From Acinetobacter colistiniresistens (GTDB taxonomy: Bacteria > Pseudomonadota > Gammaproteobacteria > Pseudomonadales > Moraxellaceae), in assembly GCF_024582815.1 (NCBI RefSeq), contig NZ_CP102099.1:1922001-1986000 (forward strand): a DNA stretch of 64,000 nucleotides, written 5' to 3'. The notes under the pieces were generated by a model. It did no database searches, had not been told where the DNA came from, and saw nothing but the letters and a program-made list of their open reading frames with translations. This document shows positions 26,582 to 34,422 of this stretch, one piece after another. Numbering within the stretch: the first letter of the stretch is position 1; every line of letters starts with the position of its first letter. A program made the position numbers and the translations under genes.

Positions 26582-27093
26582 TTGATAACACCTCAATTCT
26601 CGCCCTAACTGACATTATCCAATTGCCTGAAGCTGAACGCTTACAGGCAATCAAGGATAAGTTTTCAGCAAAATCACATGATGAATTACTTAATTTACTT
26701 GGCAATGTTCTGAATGTTGCTGTGAATTATGCCCAATCGTGTGATGAAACATTGTATTTACATCTCGTCACCACTGGCGATATGCACCCATACGCAATAG
26801 ACAAGCTTATTTCACCTAGTTTCCATGGTGCTTTGAATGGGCTGATCTTGGCGCAAAAAGCACCTAATCAAGATGTTCTATGTGAATCGTGTGCTTATCG
26901 TTGCGGCACTTTAGCAAATCATTGTCTTTCTACTCAATCAGACTTGGCTCATGCCTTGGAGTTGGATGCTGTTTTTTATTGCCATAAAGATATTGAAAAT
27001 TTGCATAGTCCGTCTGCTACAGATCGTAAGCGCATGAAACCATGCAAAGGCTGGGCACAGCATGTGAAGAAACATAAGGGAGTAGCAGCATGA
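26578..27093 (+). CDS. Unknown early phage protein (171 aa)
   Basis: No family recognised. The first 110 residues are helical. The middle contains a cysteine cluster (CESCAYRCGTLANHC) that could bind zinc. The end is basic (KRMKPCKGWAQHVKKHKG). The gene is joined to both neighbours by the same GGTG/GGAGTA-CAGCATGA overlap, so it should be translated with them. Confidence 0.72.
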   Translation: MIDNTSILALTDIIQLPEAERLQAIKDKFSAKSHDELLNLLGNVLNVAVNYAQSCDETLYLHLVTTGDMHPYAIDKLISPSFHGALNGLILAQKAPNQDVLCESCAYRCGTLANHCLSTQSDLAHALELDAVFYCHKDIENLHSPSATDRKRMKPCKGWAQHVKKHKGVAA

Positions 27094-27347
27094 AATCAAA
27101 TGAAGCTAAAAAACCTATGTATATCTTTACTGAACTAGGTAAAGAAAAACTTTGTAAGCACTGTGATGAATACTGGCCTACAGATTCAGAGTTTTGGTTC
27201 ATGATTAAATCAAAGTTAAAGGATGGAACCATTACATTTCGACCAGAATCAGCATGTAAAGGCTGCTATGACCGTGTTTATAGGCCACATCATGTAAAAG
27301 GTGTGAATAAAGTTCGTTCAAGTCATGAAAAGAAGGTGGCAGCATGA
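27090..27347 (+). CDS. Small zinc-binding-like early protein (85 aa)
   Basis: The sequence KLCKHCDEYWPTDSEFW and ACKGCYDRVYR gives two CxxC pairs about 35 residues apart, matching a recurring phage and bacterial zinc-ribbon pattern with HNH-like flavour but without the catalytic histidines. Function unknown. Its stop overlaps the ATG of a 26-codon gene. Confidence 0.74.
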   Translation: MKSNEAKKPMYIFTELGKEKLCKHCDEYWPTDSEFWFMIKSKLKDGTITFRPESACKGCYDRVYRPHHVKGVNKVRSSHEKKVAA

Positions 27348-27424
27348 AAGAACTCCACAAAACTTTGCTGTTCATTTTCATGCTCTTTGGGGCTGCTTTA
27401 ATTCGATTAGGGGGTGTGGCGTGA
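27344..27424 (+). CDS. 26-residue hydrophobic microprotein
   Basis: ATG 27344 overlaps the stop of the upstream gene (ATGA) behind AAGGTGG, and its TGA overlaps the GTG start of the next gene. The product begins MKELHKTLLFIFMLFGAAL, one basic-started membrane helix. The frame exactly bridges the two genes with coupled starts, which argues for real translation. It may act as a membrane peptide or simply couple translation. Confidence 0.6.
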   Translation: MKELHKTLLFIFMLFGAALIRLGGVA

Positions 27425-27999
27425 TTAAAAAACGTAATAAAAGATACAACCCCAATAAACCTGCTTTAAATCCTGTACGCAAGTTTCAGCTTATTGGTGA
27501 AGCGATTGAAGAAAATCTCATTCTCGACCTTTGGCAATTAACAAATGGGAAATCTGAGGATCAAACGCCTGAGTTAGCCCATTTGCTAACTTTGACCAAG
27601 GGTACGCTTGTGATTGCCATGCGTAAGGATTTAATCGACAAGGAGCAAAGCTTCCATATCAGTTGTGACATATACGCAGATCATCCAGATGGCCGATCTA
27701 TACAGCTCGATTTTGAAATAGCTGTACCTGAACGCATGACATATGGACAGTTTTTGAATGGTTGTGAAGAAGATCAAGAGCCGATTTACATCGTTGAATG
27801 TGGTGTTAAAACTCGCTGGAAAGGTGCCAACAAGTTAATGGATGAATATTTGCATGAAGTTGCGGGACCGGGATTCAAAATTGTAAAGCAGCCATACATT
27901 GTGACTTGCTTTTCTGCATTCAAGAACATGGCATGTCAGCGCGAATTTAAAGCCGTGCAGATCTCCCTTACTGGTAATGGTTTAGGGGTGGCAGCATGA
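27421..27999 (+). CDS. Unknown early phage protein (192 aa)
   Basis: No family recognised. A basic start (IKKRNKRYNPNKPALNP) is followed by a helical half and then a strand-rich half with several cysteines. GTG 27421 is preferred to an upstream frame start at 27325 because AGGGGG lies just before it and it overlaps the stop of the microprotein. It ends with the GTGGCAGCATGA junction. Confidence 0.7.
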   Translation: MIKKRNKRYNPNKPALNPVRKFQLIGEAIEENLILDLWQLTNGKSEDQTPELAHLLTLTKGTLVIAMRKDLIDKEQSFHISCDIYADHPDGRSIQLDFEIAVPERMTYGQFLNGCEEDQEPIYIVECGVKTRWKGANKLMDEYLHEVAGPGFKIVKQPYIVTCFSAFKNMACQREFKAVQISLTGNGLGVAA

Positions 28000-28301
28000 T
28001 TATCGGAGTTGCTGTTAAAGCAGGTGAGCTTATGGTCGCTCTACCAAAACCTAATCGCCATGCAGATTGTATCAATATTATTTTGTCACTTGGTTTGGTA
28101 CCAGATATTCAAAACCAATGGGGTAAATCATTACACCAAGGTTTTTATTGTGAGCAAGGAAAGTTCTATACACGCCCACAAGCAGCTTTACACGCTATCG
28201 AATGTGGCCAACAAGAATGGACAGAAAATGACTTAGAGCTAATAGCCTTGGGTGAAAAGAAATTTTCGCGTATGGGGCTATGTAGTGAAGATTTGTGGTG
28301 A
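27996..28301 (+). CDS. Unknown early phage protein (101 aa)
   Basis: No family recognised. The product has a hydrophobic start (IIGVAVKAGELMVALPKP) and a central GKSLHQGFYCEQGKFYTR segment. The ATG overlaps the previous stop by 4 bases. The stop is 10 bases before the methyltransferase ATG. Probably an accessory early gene. Confidence 0.68.
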   Translation: MIIGVAVKAGELMVALPKPNRHADCINIILSLGLVPDIQNQWGKSLHQGFYCEQGKFYTRPQAALHAIECGQQEWTENDLELIALGEKKFSRMGLCSEDLW

Positions 28302-28311
28302 GGTGGAATTT

Positions 28312-29133
28312 ATGAATCATCCTCTTATTCGATACCATGGTGGTAAGTTTCGACTTTCAGACTGGATTATTAGCCATTTCCCTCCTCATGAGACATATGT
28401 TGAACCATTTGGTGGTGGAGCATCTGTTCTTTTGTCAAAACAGCCAAGCCGTATGGAAGTTTATAACGATCTTGACAGTGATGTCGTAAATTTCTTTGAA
28501 GTTATACGTGACCCAAATCTTTCAATTGAATTGGCGAAACAAATTGAGCTCACACCATATTCACGCACAGAGTTTTTAAATGCTCGAGCTGATACAACAT
28601 GTAAGGTTGAGCAAGCTAGACGTTTGGTGATACGTGCACAAATGGGTTTTGGAAGTGCAGGAGCAACAAAAGGAAATACTGGTTTTCGTTTAGACACAGC
28701 TCGAGGCGGAAGTGACATTGTGACTATTTGGCAACGACAACCAGAAGTAATTCTTCAAGCTGCTGCACGCTTAAAAAAGGTTCTTATTGAAAATCGTGAT
28801 GCTGTCAAAGTGCTTCAGGATCATGATCGAGAAAATACCTTATTTTTTGTTGATCCACCATATGTTTTAGATACTCGAAATATGGGCGGTAAAGCATATC
28901 GGCATGAGATGACTAATGCCGATCATGAACAGCTTGTAAGCATTTTACAACACTGTAAAGGCATGGTGATTCTATGTGGATATGAACATCCAATTTATGA
29001 AGCATTGAAGTGGAAAAAAATTAAAAAGTCTGTTGCCGCTGCTGGCCAGTCAGGTTCCGTTCAACGTGAGGAAGTGCTTTGGATTAATCCACAAGCTGAA
29101 AATCAACAAGATTTATTTAGCGAGGTGGTATGA
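28312..29133 (+). CDS. D12-class DNA adenine N6-methyltransferase (Dam-like)
   Basis: This 273-residue enzyme should transfer a methyl group from S-adenosylmethionine to adenine in DNA. YHGGKFRLSDWI and VEPFGGGASV form the cofactor-binding N-terminal motifs. The catalytic motif DPPY is at 181-184. The length equals known phage Dam-like enzymes; the target site cannot be read but could be GATC. No restriction enzyme is nearby, so it probably shields phage DNA or marks replication. The ATG at 28312 has GAGGTGG upstream, which excludes a longer start at 28252. Confidence 0.92.
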   Translation: MNHPLIRYHGGKFRLSDWIISHFPPHETYVEPFGGGASVLLSKQPSRMEVYNDLDSDVVNFFEVIRDPNLSIELAKQIELTPYSRTEFLNARADTTCKVEQARRLVIRAQMGFGSAGATKGNTGFRLDTARGGSDIVTIWQRQPEVILQAAARLKKVLIENRDAVKVLQDHDRENTLFFVDPPYVLDTRNMGGKAYRHEMTNADHEQLVSILQHCKGMVILCGYEHPIYEALKWKKIKKSVAAAGQSGSVQREEVLWINPQAENQQDLFSEVV

Positions 29134-30098
29134 GCAATTTCAACTTTGTAAAAGCTGTACGTCAAATCTCGATGCCACCAACAACCAAGTTAGTGGCAAT
29201 TACTTTGGCTACATACGCTGATTATGAAACTGGTGAATGTTATCCGTCTATCCAAACGCTCATGGACGATACTGGACTATCAAATCGAGCAGTGGGCTTA
29301 CACATTAAACACATCGAAAATTTAGGAATATTGGTTGTAGATCGTTCAAATGGTCGTCGATCTTATTACCGTTTTGATGTGGAAAGTCTCACAAAAGCAG
29401 TGACGCAGGGTCACAGCTCTGACAATGAAAGCAGTGACTCTGATAACAATACCAGTGACTCTGACGACAGTGAACCAGTGACTCTCACGCAACAACCAGT
29501 GACTCTGGTGCAAAAAGCAGTGACGCAGGGTCATACTAACTACCAAGAACAACCAATAGAACAACCAATAGAACGTAGTAGTAATACACACGAGGAAAAA
29601 ATTTCACTACCGCCAGCTCAGTTTGTGCAGTACCACAATTTTGATCTTGCAAAAATCTCAGTGATCGAACTTGGTCAGAAATATTCAACATTAAAATCTG
29701 ATTTCATCGAATTGTCTAAACCTAGACACCCTGATCTTGATCAACACGATCTTGAAAACCTGTTTGATGAATTTGGAGATTGGTTTGCATCACCGAATGA
29801 TTACGGTAAGCAATCTTTCAAGACAGCACAGAAGTGGGCTGTAGCGTTCCTGACATGGGTAAACAACAACAAGCATAAACTTATCAACCGAAAGGCGAAA
29901 AATAGCGTCACTGAGCAATCAGGACGAAATAAACCTATCCAAACACCATCTGCATACCAAGCTAAACAGGAAAATGTAAATCGTTGGTTGCGTTATGGTC
30001 AAAAAGTCCGTGAAGAACAACATCAGGAATCATCAATTATTGATGTGGTACCTGAACCCCCAAAGAGCTTTCTGATTGAGGAGGTGGGTCATGCGTGA
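29130..30098 (+). CDS. O-like replication initiator with winged helix
   Basis: A 322-residue protein. Residues 1-85 form a winged helix (MPPTTKLVAITLATYAD, then SNRAVGLHIKHIENLGIL) as in lambda O-like and other helix-turn-helix replication proteins. Residues 90-135 are a Ser/Asp/Gln-rich linker with two KAVTQGH copies, encoded by the iteron-like repeats. The C-terminal part (about 200-250, FGDWFASPNDYGKQSFKTAQ) is conserved among such proteins and may contact the P-like partner. It should bind the origin inside its own gene. The start overlaps the methyltransferase stop by 4 bases. Confidence 0.85.
   Translation: MSNFNFVKAVRQISMPPTTKLVAITLATYADYETGECYPSIQTLMDDTGLSNRAVGLHIKHIENLGILVVDRSNGRRSYYRFDVESLTKAVTQGHSSDNESSDSDNNTSDSDDSEPVTLTQQPVTLVQKAVTQGHTNYQEQPIEQPIERSSNTHEEKISLPPAQFVQYHNFDLAKISVIELGQKYSTLKSDFIELSKPRHPDLDQHDLENLFDEFGDWFASPNDYGKQSFKTAQKWAVAFLTWVNNNKHKLINRKAKNSVTEQSGRNKPIQTPSAYQAKQENVNRWLRYGQKVREEQHQESSIIDVVPEPPKSFLIEEVGHA
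29398..29524. repeat. Iteron-like repeats, candidate replication origin
   Basis: CAGTGAC occurs six times: 29398, 29432, 29453, 29476, 29497 and 29518. The last five steps are 21, 23, 21 and 21 bases, about two helical turns. The first and last copies share a longer AGCAGTGACGCAGGGTCA. They lie in the linker part of the initiator gene, as lambda ori lies in O. Confidence 0.72.
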
Positions 30099-30669
30099 GT
30101 TCACCATTACTGAAGCACGTCGTTTAATTGACAAAATGCGTATTCGTTACGGTAAGAAATTTACAGATTTTTGGGCAGCAGTTGATGAAGCCGATCTTGA
30201 ACAGGCAATGATTGAGGACTTTTCAGGATTGACAGTTCAGCAGCTGGAAAATGGGTATAACCGTATGCTCCATGAACCATGGCCACCATGTATTCAAGAT
30301 TTTAAGATTTGGTGTTTACAAGGTTCACATTGGCTCACTGAAAATGAAGCATGGCAACAAGCATTAGCATACGAGAAATCGAATCAGACAATCTCAATCA
30401 GTGTACATGTGCTCAAAACCATTAAAGAATTTAAGAAAGGTTTTGATGAATTAAATCCACGTGCTGAATCACAGTCAAAAGCATTCAAGGATATGTACGT
30501 TCGTATCGTTTCAAATGCGAAATTGATGGGAGATGTTCAAGCATTCACTGATCCAGTTGGAGCATTAAAAGCACCTAAGGAAGATGAGAGAAGAATCACT
30601 ACCTGTCCACCTGAATTGATGGCTCAGGTGAAGGGTATTAATAAAAATTCTAATGCAGGTAGAGCATGA
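30091..30669 (+). CDS. P-like replication partner (putative)
   Basis: A 192-residue helical protein directly after the initiator, the place of lambda P-type helicase loaders. The N-terminal two thirds (ARRLIDKMRIRYGKKFTDFW, WPPCIQDFKIWC) resemble phage replication proteins seen next to O-like genes. No Walker motif is present, so it is not a DnaC-type ATPase. Start 30091 has GAGGAGG before it. The role as helicase loader is inferred mainly from position. Confidence 0.75.
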   Translation: MREFTITEARRLIDKMRIRYGKKFTDFWAAVDEADLEQAMIEDFSGLTVQQLENGYNRMLHEPWPPCIQDFKIWCLQGSHWLTENEAWQQALAYEKSNQTISISVHVLKTIKEFKKGFDELNPRAESQSKAFKDMYVRIVSNAKLMGDVQAFTDPVGALKAPKEDERRITTCPPELMAQVKGINKNSNAGRA

Positions 30670-31061
30670 CAAATTATTTATCACAATCTCAAATTAAAAG
30701 ACTGGTCCATCAACGTGACAACAAGCCTAAACAGCCAAAGTATGGGAATCATAAAGTTGTCGTTGATGGTGAAAAAGTTGCTGATTCACAGCATGAATAT
30801 CGTCGTTTAAATGATTTAAAGGTCTTACAACGTGCAGGTGAGATCAAGGATTTACAGACTCAGGTTCGATACAACCTGATACCGGCACAGAAAATTTGTG
30901 GTGAGAAAGTACGTGGCACAGATTACATAGCAGACTTTGTTTATTGGACTAAAGATGATCAGTTCATCTGTGAAGATGCCAAAGGTCATAAAACTGCGGA
31001 TTACATCATCAAACGTAAATTGATGAAATTAATTCACAATATTGACGTAGTTGAAGTTTAA
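30666..31061 (+). CDS. DUF1064 nuclease-like protein
   Basis: A 131-residue protein with the DUF1064 pattern: SQHEYRRLNDLKVLQRAGEI, then DYIADFVYW and EDAKGHKTADYIIKRKLM. The spaced E, D and E-x-K residues match a PD-(D/E)xK nuclease fold. Related phage proteins are proposed Holliday-junction-resolving or replication-associated nucleases. It overlaps the P-like gene by 4 bases. Confidence 0.88.
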   Translation: MTNYLSQSQIKRLVHQRDNKPKQPKYGNHKVVVDGEKVADSQHEYRRLNDLKVLQRAGEIKDLQTQVRYNLIPAQKICGEKVRGTDYIADFVYWTKDDQFICEDAKGHKTADYIIKRKLMKLIHNIDVVEV

Positions 31062-31084
31062 GAACGATTTAGGGGAGTATGACA

Positions 31085-31543
31085 ATGAAGTCTAACGCTG
31101 AAACAATCCTTGAAGCCATTGAGGATTTACATAATCAAGAGCAAATCGTTACTAGAGAAACTTTGTCACAATTGACAGGCTTCAAATTATCTATCGTTGA
31201 TGATCGTTTAAGTCATCTTGTCGATAGTGGCCAGATTATCCGTGTACAGCGTGGTGTATTCATTCCAGCCCCTAAACATCGCCCATCTCGTATTATGTCC
31301 AAGATGGTTTTACCTGATGGTACCGTTAAAATTGAAATTGGTGATGATCAGATTTTGACATTAACACCACGTGAAGCTCGTAACCTTGGCAATCTTATGG
31401 TTGCTGAAGCAATGCAATATGCAAATATTGAAATGGGTCATCATATGGCAATACTTCAGAGCGAAGTTTCAGGTCAAGTACGTAAATTATCGAAGCAAGT
31501 AGGGGATCTATTAGATATAGGCAAGCAAGGTGAATTGTTATGA
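31085..31543 (+). CDS. Winged-helix-like early phage protein (152 aa)
   Basis: Residues 5-60 (ETLSQLTGFKLSIVDDRLSHLVDSGQII) form a DNA-binding winged helix. The second half (LPDGTVKIEIGDDQILTLTP, then a long helix) is shared with other Acinetobacter-type phage proteins of unknown use. ATG 31085 is preferred because GGGGAG is 7 bases upstream, too close to the ATG at 31079. It may regulate late genes, which start soon after, but evidence is only positional. Confidence 0.75.
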   Translation: MKSNAETILEAIEDLHNQEQIVTRETLSQLTGFKLSIVDDRLSHLVDSGQIIRVQRGVFIPAPKHRPSRIMSKMVLPDGTVKIEIGDDQILTLTPREARNLGNLMVAEAMQYANIEMGHHMAILQSEVSGQVRKLSKQVGDLLDIGKQGELL

Positions 31544-31926
31544 ATCTGATTGGTAAAAAAGTTGTATCTATATTTGATTCAAAAGATACAGGTCTTTGGA
31601 TGGTTGAACGTCAATGGCCAAGTGAATTTAAAACGGATGAAATTGATGTAGAAGTTCGACGTTATAACACAAGAACTACTACATGGTTTTATGGTTATAG
31701 GCGCACTTTTAGAGAAGCAACAGAAGAAGAAATTCAACATGAAGGTCGTTTTGATGGTTCATGCCCACATAAGTTCATTACATATGATCGACTTTTGATT
31801 ATAGAAAATATTCCACCTAAACTACAAAAATACAGTGACGCTGATTCATGGATGGTTGATTGCTGTGAATGGTGCGGATTAAAACAAAAAAATGGAAATA
31901 TATTAGAAAAACCAATTCGCTGGTAA
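31540..31926 (+). CDS. Unknown phage protein (128 aa), last of early right operon
   Basis: No family recognised. The protein has a mixed fold with several Trp and Arg residues (RTTTWFYGYRRTF) and a C-terminal CCEWCG knuckle after HKFITYDRL. It overlaps the previous gene by 4 bases. A conserved intergenic motif starts directly after its stop codon, which may mark the early/late boundary. Confidence 0.7.
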   Translation: MNLIGKKVVSIFDSKDTGLWMVERQWPSEFKTDEIDVEVRRYNTRTTTWFYGYRRTFREATEEEIQHEGRFDGSCPHKFITYDRLLIIENIPPKLQKYSDADSWMVDCCEWCGLKQKNGNILEKPIRW

Positions 31927-31946
31927 CCCCCTCTAAGGTTAGACCT
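31927..31946 (+). promoter_or_regulatory. Recurrent late-region motif, copy A
   Basis: CCCCCTCTAAGGTTAGACCT is identical over 20 bases to copy B at 59620. It lies 48 bases before the small terminase ATG and about 9-10 bases before TATATACATGAT. A role in late transcription start or stop is proposed, not shown. Confidence 0.5.
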
Positions 31947-31993
31947 CCCCACATATATACATGATCATTAAACCAATATGAGGTTTGGTGATC

Positions 31994-32647
31994 ATGGCTG
32001 AAAAAAAAGTAATTGATTGGGAAAAGATCGAACTCGATTATCGAGCAGGTATTAAGTCTTTACGTCAAATTGCAGGTGAGCATGATATTGCAGAATCAGG
32101 CATTAGACGTAGAGCAAAGCAATACGAATGGGTTCGTGATCTATCTGAAAAAATTAAAGCTAAAGCAGATGACATTGTGCGCAAGGAGAGTGTGCGCAGC
32201 AGTGTGCGCACGAAAACGACCATTTCAGAAAAAGACACTATTGATGCAAATGCCAATGAAGTAGCGTCAGTCCGATTAGCACACCGTAAAGATATTCAAC
32301 GTTCACGCAAGATTGCTATGAGTCTTTTTGATGAGCTTGAAAAGATGGTCGGTCAAGAGAATGTCAAATTGCTGGAAATGTTAGGTGAGCTTATGTGGTC
32401 ACCTGATGATAAAGGCAATGACAAAGTAAATGACCTTTACATGAAGATCATCTCAATGCCTGGTCGTGTGAAGTCTATGAAAGATTTAAGCGACACACTC
32501 AAAACATTGATTGCTTTAGAACGTCAAGCGTTTGGACTTGATGATGAGAACAATAAACCTGTTGATGCACTGACTGCATTACTTGAACGAGTAAGCACTG
32601 GAAATAGTTCTGCATTTAAACCAATTGCCGATGATCCTGAATATTAG
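31994..32647 (+). CDS. terS: Terminase small subunit
   Basis: A 217-residue protein directly before the large terminase. Its N-terminus (YRAGIKSLRQIAGEHDIAES, then GIRRRAKQYEW) is a helix-turn-helix typical of small terminase subunits that recognise the packaging site. The middle is a long helical, probably oligomer-forming part. ATG 31994 follows GAGGTTTGG. It should direct DNA to TerL to begin packaging. Confidence 0.87.
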   Translation: MAEKKVIDWEKIELDYRAGIKSLRQIAGEHDIAESGIRRRAKQYEWVRDLSEKIKAKADDIVRKESVRSSVRTKTTISEKDTIDANANEVASVRLAHRKDIQRSRKIAMSLFDELEKMVGQENVKLLEMLGELMWSPDDKGNDKVNDLYMKIISMPGRVKSMKDLSDTLKTLIALERQAFGLDDENNKPVDALTALLERVSTGNSSAFKPIADDPEY

Positions 32648-32651
32648 TGCA

Positions 32652-32706
32652 TGTACGTGAATGGAACGACTAATCACCCACACCAAAACAATTTCATTCA
32701 CGTACA
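32652..32706. other. Inverted repeat between terS and terL
   Basis: TGTACGTGAATG (32652-32663) is exactly complementary to CATTCACGTACA (32695-32706), with 31 bases between. The 101-base gap is otherwise unusual in this compact region. It may be a packaging site or an RNA hairpin governing terL. Confidence 0.6.
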
Positions 32707-32748
32707 CGCTTCAAAAATGCACCAATGTTGTGCAAAATGGAGTAAAAA

Positions 32749-34413
32749 TTGATTTATAACACTAACTTACAGCCACTACCGACAAATGCCGAGGAGCTTG
32801 AACGCTGCTTGGCAGACCCTGTTTGGCGTATTTTTAGTGGCTGTTTATATAAGATCAAAATTAAAGGTGATGACTTTGTAAATGAGTTAGGGCAAGTAGA
32901 AGAAGCTCCAACATTTGAATTACCGTTCCAGCCTAATGATGCACAGAAGAAATTCTTAAATCGGTTGTGGTACCGCAATATTATTTTAAAAGCACGTCAG
33001 TTAGGTTTCACCACATTGATTTGTATATTGTGGCTTGATCACGCTTTATTTAATGCCAATCAACATTGTGGTGTTATTGCACAGAACTTAGAAACTGTCG
33101 GTGATATTTTCAGTGACAAGATTAAATTTGCCTACGATAACTTACCGCCTGAAATATTAGAACGCTTTCCACTCAAAACGAATAATGGAACTGAGATGGA
33201 ATTCGCCCATAATGGTTCTAAAATTTCAGTGGCCGTATCATTCCGTGGTGGTACCATGCACCGCTTACTTATTTCTGAATACGGTAAGATTTGCGCTCAA
33301 TCACCTGGTAAAGCGAAAGAGGTTCGTACAGGTTCATTACCAGCAGTTCCAACAACAGGTATATGTGTCATTGAATCTACTGCTGAAGGTCGTGGTGGTG
33401 ACTTCTTTGATAAGGTTCAGATCGCACAGAAGAACTTTGCATCACGCAAAAAACTTACGCCAAAAGATTTCAGACTACATTTTTATGGTTGGTGGGAAGA
33501 ACCTAAGTACCGTATTGATTCATCAGAAGTCATTATTACTCAGAAAGACCACAATATTTTTGATCGCATTGAAATTGTTGTATCCAGAAACTTAGGCAAG
33601 AAGATCAAAATTGATCCTGATCAACGTGCTTGGTATGTATCGACACGTGATAATGATCTATCTGGTGATCAAGCTTTGATGTGGCAAGAGTATCCCTCAT
33701 TTCCTGATGAAGCATTTCAGGTCAGTACAGAAGGGAACTACTACGCAAAAGATATGCTTGAGTTGCGTAAACGTAGTGGTATTGCTCAAATTGAAGTTTT
33801 AGATGTACCTACGTGTACCTTTTGGGATATTGGCAACCATGATGGTTGTGCAATTTGGTTCCATCAAATGATGAATCAGCAAGATCGCTTTATTGATTAT
33901 GAAGAAGATCATTTTCAAGATTTACGTCATTACGTGAAACTGATTAAAGATAAACCTTATATCTATCATACTCATTATTTACCGCACGATGCAGCACATC
34001 AACGGCTTGGCGATTACAACAAGTCAGTATTAGAAATGCTTGAGGAATTATTGCCTGGTCATAATTTTGTAGTCATTCCACGTATTACGTTACTCACAAC
34101 TGGTATTCAACAGACTCGTAGACATTTAAAGAATGCTTGGTTTGATGAAGAACGATGCAAATTGGGTATCGAACGTATTGAAGGCTATAAGAAAAAGTTT
34201 AACCAACAAGCCAATATGTTTATTGATCAGCCTGATAAATCCAATGGTTGCTCAGAAGGTGCAGATGCACTTAGACAGTGGGCACAGGCTAAAGATGCAG
34301 GGTTGCTTGGTGATTACGTCTATACGGCTAGTCTTACTGGTATGAATCAAGGTACAACACATCAAAATCAACATGGTTATGTCGAAGCACCTCCGACAGA
34401 TTGGCGTTTATAA
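32749..34413 (+). CDS. terL: Terminase large subunit
   Basis: TerL is the ATP-driven motor and nuclease that packs DNA into the procapsid. This 554-residue protein has an ATPase half (KARQLGFTT as the deviant Walker A at 81-89; LLISEYGK as Walker B; ESTAEGRGG as coupling motif) and an RNase-H-like nuclease half beginning with FWDIGNHDG. The start is TTG, backed by GGAG 6 bases before. Length and pattern fit phages with P22-like portals. Confidence 0.93.
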   Translation: MIYNTNLQPLPTNAEELERCLADPVWRIFSGCLYKIKIKGDDFVNELGQVEEAPTFELPFQPNDAQKKFLNRLWYRNIILKARQLGFTTLICILWLDHALFNANQHCGVIAQNLETVGDIFSDKIKFAYDNLPPEILERFPLKTNNGTEMEFAHNGSKISVAVSFRGGTMHRLLISEYGKICAQSPGKAKEVRTGSLPAVPTTGICVIESTAEGRGGDFFDKVQIAQKNFASRKKLTPKDFRLHFYGWWEEPKYRIDSSEVIITQKDHNIFDRIEIVVSRNLGKKIKIDPDQRAWYVSTRDNDLSGDQALMWQEYPSFPDEAFQVSTEGNYYAKDMLELRKRSGIAQIEVLDVPTCTFWDIGNHDGCAIWFHQMMNQQDRFIDYEEDHFQDLRHYVKLIKDKPYIYHTHYLPHDAAHQRLGDYNKSVLEMLEELLPGHNFVVIPRITLLTTGIQQTRRHLKNAWFDEERCKLGIERIEGYKKKFNQQANMFIDQPDKSNGCSEGADALRQWAQAKDAGLLGDYVYTASLTGMNQGTTHQNQHGYVEAPPTDWRL

Positions 34414-34422
34414 GGAAAAGCT

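Noticed and set aside
28009..28236. 75-codon forward frame inside another early gene
   Set aside because: It lies in another frame of the 27996-28301 gene, which has a coupled start; this frame has no ribosome site.
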